DNA of 8,909 nucleotides. It comes from Cyanobacteria bacterium UBA8803 (lineage in GTDB: Bacteria; Cyanobacteriota; Cyanobacteriia; Cyanobacteriales; Coleofasciculaceae). The DNA lies in contig DNXU01000245.1 in assembly GCA_003505715.1 (NCBI GenBank), forward strand, positions 1 to 8,909, given 5' to 3'. The notes below the pieces were generated by a model, which made no database searches, had not been told where the DNA came from, and saw only the letters and a program-made list of their open reading frames with translations. Made by a program: the position numbers and the translations under genes. Shown piece by piece: positions 5,419 to 8,909 of this stretch; the first letter of the stretch is position 1; every line of letters starts with the position of its first letter.

Positions 5419-6465
5419 ATGCCCCTCCTGCCTCCAAAATTGCAAAAGCGATTAGCTCCTCCTCTTAAAATTGGCTCCTTGGAAGTCAAAAGCCGAGTTT
5501 TGCAGTCCCCCCTCTCTGGCGTTACCGATCTGGTGTTTCGCCGCTTAGTCCGACGCTATGCTCCCAACTCGATGATGTATACCGAGATGGTGAATGCCGC
5601 AGGCTTATGCCATGTGAAACAACTGCCAAGGATTATGGAGGTAGACCCTAACGAAAAACCTATTAGCATCCAGTTATTTGACTGTCGCCCTGATTTTATG
5701 GCAGAAGCTGCCCAAATGGCAGTTAGGGAAGGGGCGGATACGGTGGATATTAATATGGGTTGCCCGGTGAATAAAATTACTAAAAAGGGTGGGGGGTCTT
5801 CCTTACTGCGCGATCCTAAAACCGCTGAGGCGATCGTGCGTACTGTGGTTCAGGCAGTGTCAGTGCCAGTCACGGTGAAAACCAGAATTGGTTGGAGCGA
5901 TCGCGAAATCACCATTCTGGACTTTGCCAAACGCCTAGAAGATGCAGGGGCGCAAATGCTAACTTTACACGCTCGTACCCGCGAGCAAGGTTACCATGGT
6001 TCTGCTCAATGGGAGTGGATTGCACGAGTTAAGGAAGTTCTTTCTATCCCAGTTATTGCCAATGGAGATATATTTTCTGTAGAGGCTGCGGTGAATTGCT
6101 TGGAACAGACAGGTGCAGATGGGGTGATGTGTTCCCGAGGAACCTTGGGGTATCCTTTTTTGGTGGGAGAAATTGATTATTTTCTGAAAACGGGGCAAGC
6201 GATCGCTCCCCCCACAGCAGTTGAACGCCTTGAATGCGCTAAAGAACACCTCCAAGGACTTTGGAGTTATAAAGGCGATCGCGGCATTCGCCAAGCTCGA
6301 AAACATATGGCTTGGTATGCTAAAGGTTTTACTGGGGCTGGAGAGTTACGCGATCGCCTTAGTCGGATTGAGACAGTGGTACAGGGGGTTGAGTTGCTTG
6401 ACGGCGTGATTGCACGGATTCAGGCTGGCACTTTCCCAGAAATGGCGCTGTCTTGTCTCATGTAA
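5419..6465 (+). CDS. dusB: tRNA-dihydrouridine synthase (DusB/NifR3-like)
   Basis: The 348-residue FMN-dependent enzyme reduces uridine to dihydrouridine in tRNA with NAD(P)H in the cytosol. The TIM-barrel signatures are in order: SPLSGVTDLVFRRL near 30-43, MYTEMV near 53-58, and SIQLFD at 83-88. DINMGCPVNKITKKGGGSSL (110-129) carries the catalytic Cys C115. VKTRIGW (153-159) supplies the FMN-contacting K153. LHARTREQGYHG (183-194) includes H184. IPVIANGDI (210-218) and GVMCSRGTLG (235-244) bind the FMN phosphate. The helical tRNA-binding tail holds RQARKHMAWY (291-300). The details fit DusB better than DusA or DusC, but the exact subgroup is inferred. The length is normal for the family. No SD precedes the ATG; instead a hairpin and a six-codon frame overlap it. 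The gene carries four HIP1 octamers and sits upstream of rpsU on the same strand. Confidence 0.95.
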   Translation: MPLLPPKLQKRLAPPLKIGSLEVKSRVLQSPLSGVTDLVFRRLVRRYAPNSMMYTEMVNAAGLCHVKQLPRIMEVDPNEKPISIQLFDCRPDFMAEAAQMAVREGADTVDINMGCPVNKITKKGGGSSLLRDPKTAEAIVRTVVQAVSVPVTVKTRIGWSDREITILDFAKRLEDAGAQMLTLHARTREQGYHGSAQWEWIARVKEVLSIPVIANGDIFSVEAAVNCLEQTGADGVMCSRGTLGYPFLVGEIDYFLKTGQAIAPPTAVERLECAKEHLQGLWSYKGDRGIRQARKHMAWYAKGFTGAGELRDRLSRIETVVQGVELLDGVIARIQAGTFPEMALSCLM

Positions 6466-6564
6466 TTAACGGAAGCGATAGCTTGCGCTAGAGCAGTTTG
6501 GCTTGTAGAGATTTAATTAAGTTAGTTTTGTCATCTCAATTTTTTAGACTCAGGAGGAGATAGC

Positions 6565-6744
6565 ATGACCCAAGTGGTTGTAGGTGAAAACGAAGGACTC
6601 GAATCAGCATTACGCCGATTTAAACGGCAAGTTTCCAAAGCGGGAATTTTTGCCGATATGAAACGTCTGCGTCACTTTGAAACACCCATCGAAAAGAAAA
6701 AGCGTAAAGCGATCGCCAGAAGACGCAAGCGGAAAATGTACTAG
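6565..6744 (+). CDS. rpsU: 30S ribosomal protein S21
   Basis: A 59-codon frame encodes a product starting [20 protein letters not shown]. It continues with [19 protein letters not shown] and a Lys/Arg-rich tail ([16 protein letters not shown]). This is the typical cyanobacterial S21, a small basic protein of the 30S platform near the 3' end of 16S rRNA that helps initiation. A strong SD, AGGAGG at 6552-6557, lies 7 nt before the ATG and settles the start. The gene is 99 bp downstream of dus on the same strand. That spacer is AT-rich and could hold its own promoter. A HIP1 site lies within the coding sequence at 6709. Confidence 0.97.
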   Translation: MTQVVVGENEGLESALRRFKRQVSKAGIFADMKRLRHFETPIEKKKRKAIARRRKRKMY

Positions 6745-6748
6745 TGAA

Positions 6749-6762
6749 GGCAGGGCGGGTTT
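6749..6762. repeat. 14-mer shared with the right-end repeat
   Basis: GGCAGGGCGGGTTT here is identical to 8845-8858, inside the terminal palindromic element. It directly precedes the 18-bp tandem repeat, suggesting both derive from one dispersed repeat family. Confidence 0.6.
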
Positions 6763-6816
6763 CGACTGCGCTCAACCCTCCGACTGTGCTCAACCCTCCG
6801 ACTGCGCTCAACCCTG
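6763..6816. repeat. Three tandem 18-bp repeats
   Basis: CGACTGCGCTCAACCCTC (6763-6780) is followed by a copy with one change (6781-6798, TGTG for TGCG) and one ending in G (6799-6816). It lies between the convergent ends of rpsU and hemH. A GGGTT upstream (6758-6762) can pair with the AACCC in any unit, so it could form alternative hairpins and act as a weak terminator. It is open in one frame but has no sign of coding use. Confidence 0.85.
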
Positions 6817-6900
6817 GGCAAAGCATTTAGGCGATCGCATCTGGCTGAAACCCACCGTATTAAATCCCAATGCTTCGCCCTGCTGAGGCTGGGAGCTAAA

Positions 6901-8064
6901 TTACAACAATCCTACGAAATGCAGTGGGCCTTGACCGCTGATTAACTCCAACAGCAAAGCAATAAAACCAATCATTGCTAACCGCCCGTTCCAAACTTCA
7001 GCAGCAGTAGTCATGCCCCACTCCCAACGCTCTTGAGGATACATCTTGACCATCTTCTTCGGTCGCATCACTTCTGAAAGTTGGACGTTGGGAGCTTTAA
7101 GAGCGTCAACAACTAATGTCGCTAAGGAGTCAATAAAGACAGGATGGGTATTGAGCGCTGGAACACGCTGGAAGTTTTCAATCCCTGCTTCTTCGGCAAG
7201 TTCTCGGTACTCAATATCAATTTCTTGCAAGGTTTCAATATGTTCCGAAACAAAGCTAATCGGTACAACCAGCAAATCTTTCACTCCTTGTGCCGCTAGT
7301 TCGGGAATGGCTTCCTCAGTGTAGGGTTTGATCCATTCCACCGGGCCTACTCGACTTTGATATGCTAAAGTATGGGGATTCGGGCGGTTGAGCGTTTTCA
7401 TAATCAAGGCCGTGCAGTCCTCAATTTCTTGCTGGTAGGGATCGCCGGCTTCTGTAACGTAGCTCAAGGGGACGCCGTGGGCGCTGAAGAAAATGTGAAC
7501 GTCATCGGGATGGGCAAATTGATCGAGTTCCTGAGCGATTAACTGTGCCATCGCTTGCAGGTAACCCGGTTGATCGTACCAAGAGGGAATGACTGTATGT
7601 TCAATCCGCTCGAGGGTAGGATCTTCTTGCCATAGTTGTTCCAGAAGCCGGAAGCTAGAACCGCTGGTGCTGATGGAAAATTGGGGATAAAGGGGGAAAA
7701 TGACTAGCTGCTCAATCCGATCGCGTTTGATGCGGGCGATCGCTTCTTCAGTAAAAGGATGCCAGTAGCGCATTGCCACATAAACTTTGGCATCAGTACC
7801 TCTTTGTTGCAACTGTTCCTGAAGGGCTTGAGCTTGCGCTTCCGTAATGTACCGCAGTGGCGAACCCCCACCAATTTGTCGGTAGTTTTCTTGCGACTTC
7901 TTCGCCCGCATCGTCGAAATGAACCACGCTAGGGGACTTTGCAACCAGGAAAAGCGCAGCCGGATAATTTCGGGATCAGAAAAAAGGTTGAATAGAAAAG
8001 GGCGAACATCCTCTAATGTTTCTGGTCCACCTAGATTAAGTAATAATACCCCAACACTACCCAT
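6901..8064 (-). CDS. hemH: Ferrochelatase with C-terminal CAB-like helix
   Basis: Ferrochelatase inserts Fe2+ into protoporphyrin IX, the last step of haem b synthesis, at the membrane surface. I start it at the ATG at 8064 (387 aa). This gives the conserved beginning [20 protein letters not shown] and the usual cyanobacterial length. A GTG three codons upstream (8073) is the alternative. Numbering from the ATG, key sites include SPLRYIT (about 68-74), FSISTSGSS (129-137), the catalytic His in FFSAHGVP (H196) and the metal-site glutamate in SEHIETL (E277). After a linker, the tail [12 protein letters not shown] (356-367) is a chlorophyll-a/b-binding (LHC) motif in a single transmembrane helix, found in cyanobacterial and plastid ferrochelatases. 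That tail is linked to dimerisation and to coordination with chlorophyll supply. The gene is divergent from a methyltransferase gene, with a 111-bp shared spacer. Confidence 0.97.
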   Translation of the reverse strand: MGSVGVLLLNLGGPETLEDVRPFLFNLFSDPEIIRLRFSWLQSPLAWFISTMRAKKSQENYRQIGGGSPLRYITEAQAQALQEQLQQRGTDAKVYVAMRYWHPFTEEAIARIKRDRIEQLVIFPLYPQFSISTSGSSFRLLEQLWQEDPTLERIEHTVIPSWYDQPGYLQAMAQLIAQELDQFAHPDDVHIFFSAHGVPLSYVTEAGDPYQQEIEDCTALIMKTLNRPNPHTLAYQSRVGPVEWIKPYTEEAIPELAAQGVKDLLVVPISFVSEHIETLQEIDIEYRELAEEAGIENFQRVPALNTHPVFIDSLATLVVDALKAPNVQLSEVMRPKKMVKMYPQERWEWGMTTAAEVWNGRLAMIGFIALLLELISGQGPLHFVGLL

Positions 8065-8175
8065 AGCGTTCACTACTTCTTAGAACTTTCATATTTGTTA
8101 CTGATTTTAACAATATATTCCCTTGATGGTTTCAATTCTCAGTAAGAAATACAGATATTTATCAGGATGTGAGTA
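8065..8175. promoter_or_regulatory. Divergent spacer of hemH and the methyltransferase gene
   Basis: The 111-bp AT-rich spacer must contain both promoters. A 6-bp perfect inverted repeat, TTGTTA (8095-8100) and TAACAA (8108-8113) with 7 bp between, could be an operator. AGGA at 8164-8167 is the ribosome site for the methyltransferase. No convincing -35/-10 pair was fixed. Confidence 0.45.
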
Positions 8176-8799
8176 ATGGCAACAGTTTTCAGAACTTGGA
8201 GTTATCAATACCAGTGGCTGTATGACGGGATTTCGCGACTAGCTGCCTTGAGTGTGGGAGGAGAAAAACGCTTCCACCACTTGCCTTTACAAGGCTTAAC
8301 GATTGAGAATGACACTAAGGTATTAGACCTGTGTTGCGGCAGCGGTCAAGCAACTCGGTTTCTCGTCGCCTATTCCCAAGATGTCACTGGCTTAGATGCC
8401 TCCCTGCTATCGCTGCAACGGGCAGAACGCAACGTACCTCAGGCTCATTACGTGGAAGCCTTAGCTGAGGAGATGCCATTTCCCGATCATCAGTTTAATT
8501 TAGTGCATACCAGTGTAGCACTACACGAGATGTCCCCTTCAGTGTTGCGGCAAATTTTTAAAGAGGTGTATCGGGTACTCAAACCGGGAGGTACGTTTGC
8601 GCTAGTAGATTTTCACAAGCCGACGAATTTCCTATTTTGGCCAGGAGTCGCGCTGTTTCTATGGTTATTTGAGACCCAGACAGCTTGGCAGTTATTGGAA
8701 GAGGATTTAGTTGGGTTGTTAAAAGAAACGGGGTTTGAGGCGTGCGATCGCTCCCTTTACGCGGGTGGCAGTTTGCAGGTGATTCAGGCCAGGAAATAA
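8176..8799 (+). CDS. Class I SAM-dependent methyltransferase (UbiE-like fold)
   Basis: The 207-residue soluble protein has the Rossmann methyltransferase motifs. Motif I is VLDLCCGSGQAT (49-60), which binds SAM. The acidic residue ending beta-2 is D74 in TGLDAS. AEEMPFPDHQFNLV (97-110) covers the adenine-contacting post-I region and motif II. Motif III is VLKPGGTFALVDF (134-146). A hydrophobic stretch, FLFWPGVALFLWLF (152-165), may form a lipid or substrate-binding lid. This layout resembles UbiE/MenG-type quinone methyltransferases, but the protein is shorter and lacks their C-terminal signature, so the substrate is unknown. The ATG is preceded by AGGA 8 nt upstream. Standing divergent from hemH hints at tetrapyrrole or membrane-lipid chemistry, but that is only positional. 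Confidence 0.88.
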   Translation: MATVFRTWSYQYQWLYDGISRLAALSVGGEKRFHHLPLQGLTIENDTKVLDLCCGSGQATRFLVAYSQDVTGLDASLLSLQRAERNVPQAHYVEALAEEMPFPDHQFNLVHTSVALHEMSPSVLRQIFKEVYRVLKPGGTFALVDFHKPTNFLFWPGVALFLWLFETQTAWQLLEEDLVGLLKETGFEACDRSLYAGGSLQVIQARK

Positions 8800-8805
8800 T
8801 TAGGG

Positions 8806-8909
8806 TTATATCTTGTCCGGTTGATTAACCCTCATAAAATCTGTGGCAGGGCGGGTTTTGACTTAAGTCATATCTGCGGAGCGCAAAATATTTGTCGCTA
8901 AACCCGCCC
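8806..8909. mobile_element. Second MITE-like palindromic element (copy B, may run past the window)
   Basis: TTATATCTTGTCCGGTT at 8806-8822 matches the inverted right end of the 3261-3364 element in 15 of 17 bases, and similarity continues through ACCC...CATAA..ATCT. Further in, GGGCGGGTTT (8849-8858) and AAACCCGCCC (8900-8909) form a perfect 10-bp inverted repeat around 41 bp. The outer arm expected on the right would lie beyond the window. It starts 6 bp after the methyltransferase stop codon and may supply its terminator hairpin. Confidence 0.55.

Noticed and set aside
6475..6498. TAGC-TTGC-GCTA stem upstream of rpsU as a terminator
   Set aside because: The stem has only four perfect pairs, further pairing needs two mismatches, and no T-run follows directly.
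6677..6886. 69-codon plus-strand frame across the end of rpsU and the 18-bp repeat
   Set aside because: It overlaps rpsU in another frame, and its D-C-A-Q-P-S repeats simply reflect the 18-bp DNA repeat.
8065..8073. GTG at 8073 as the hemH start (390 aa)
   Set aside because: The ATG at 8064 gives the conserved N-terminus and the usual 387-residue length. The GTG remains possible because AAGAAG lies just upstream of it.

Overview
The window looks like chromosomal DNA from a cyanobacterium, probably a filamentous one. The evidence is a ferrochelatase carrying the cyanobacterial chlorophyll-a/b-binding-like C-terminal tail, eleven copies of the HIP1 octamer GCGATCGC, a typical cyanobacterial ribosomal protein S21, and several heptanucleotide tandem repeats of the STRR type. 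The genus cannot be fixed from the sequence alone.

Layout, left to right. Positions 44-126 hold heptamer repeats that run into the stop codon of a minus-strand Fe(II)/2-oxoglutarate hydroxylase of the PiuC/YbiX type (126-794). A spacer with a Fur-like hexamer array separates it from a divergent plus-strand gene for a small lipoprotein made mostly of 26-residue tandem repeats (1011-1391). Convergent to that is a two-TM potassium channel with a cytosolic RCK domain (1479-2510, minus). Then comes a 1.1 kb stretch with no convincing gene (2511-3645). It is full of repeats: heptamers, a twice-used CTGTAATACAG dyad, a 104-bp imperfect-palindrome element and a second palindromic element.

From 3646 a plus-strand pair encodes a predicted outer-membrane beta-barrel protein with a long Pro/Ala-rich linker (3646-4827) and a small secreted four-cysteine protein 22 bp downstream (4850-5272). 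I recognise neither family. Next are a DusB-like tRNA-dihydrouridine synthase (5419-6465, with a hairpin just before its start), rpsU (6565-6744, 59 aa), an 18-bp triplet repeat, ferrochelatase hemH on the minus strand (6901-8064) and a divergent class I SAM methyltransferase (8176-8799). The window ends in what looks like a second copy of the 104-bp element family (8806-8909).

Functionally this is mostly a housekeeping neighbourhood: tRNA modification, the ribosome, haem synthesis and K+ handling. The less ordinary parts are the barrel plus secreted protein pair, the repeat lipoprotein opposite a probably iron-responsive hydroxylase, and the mobile-looking palindromic repeats. No phage, CRISPR, toxin-antitoxin or transposase gene was found.
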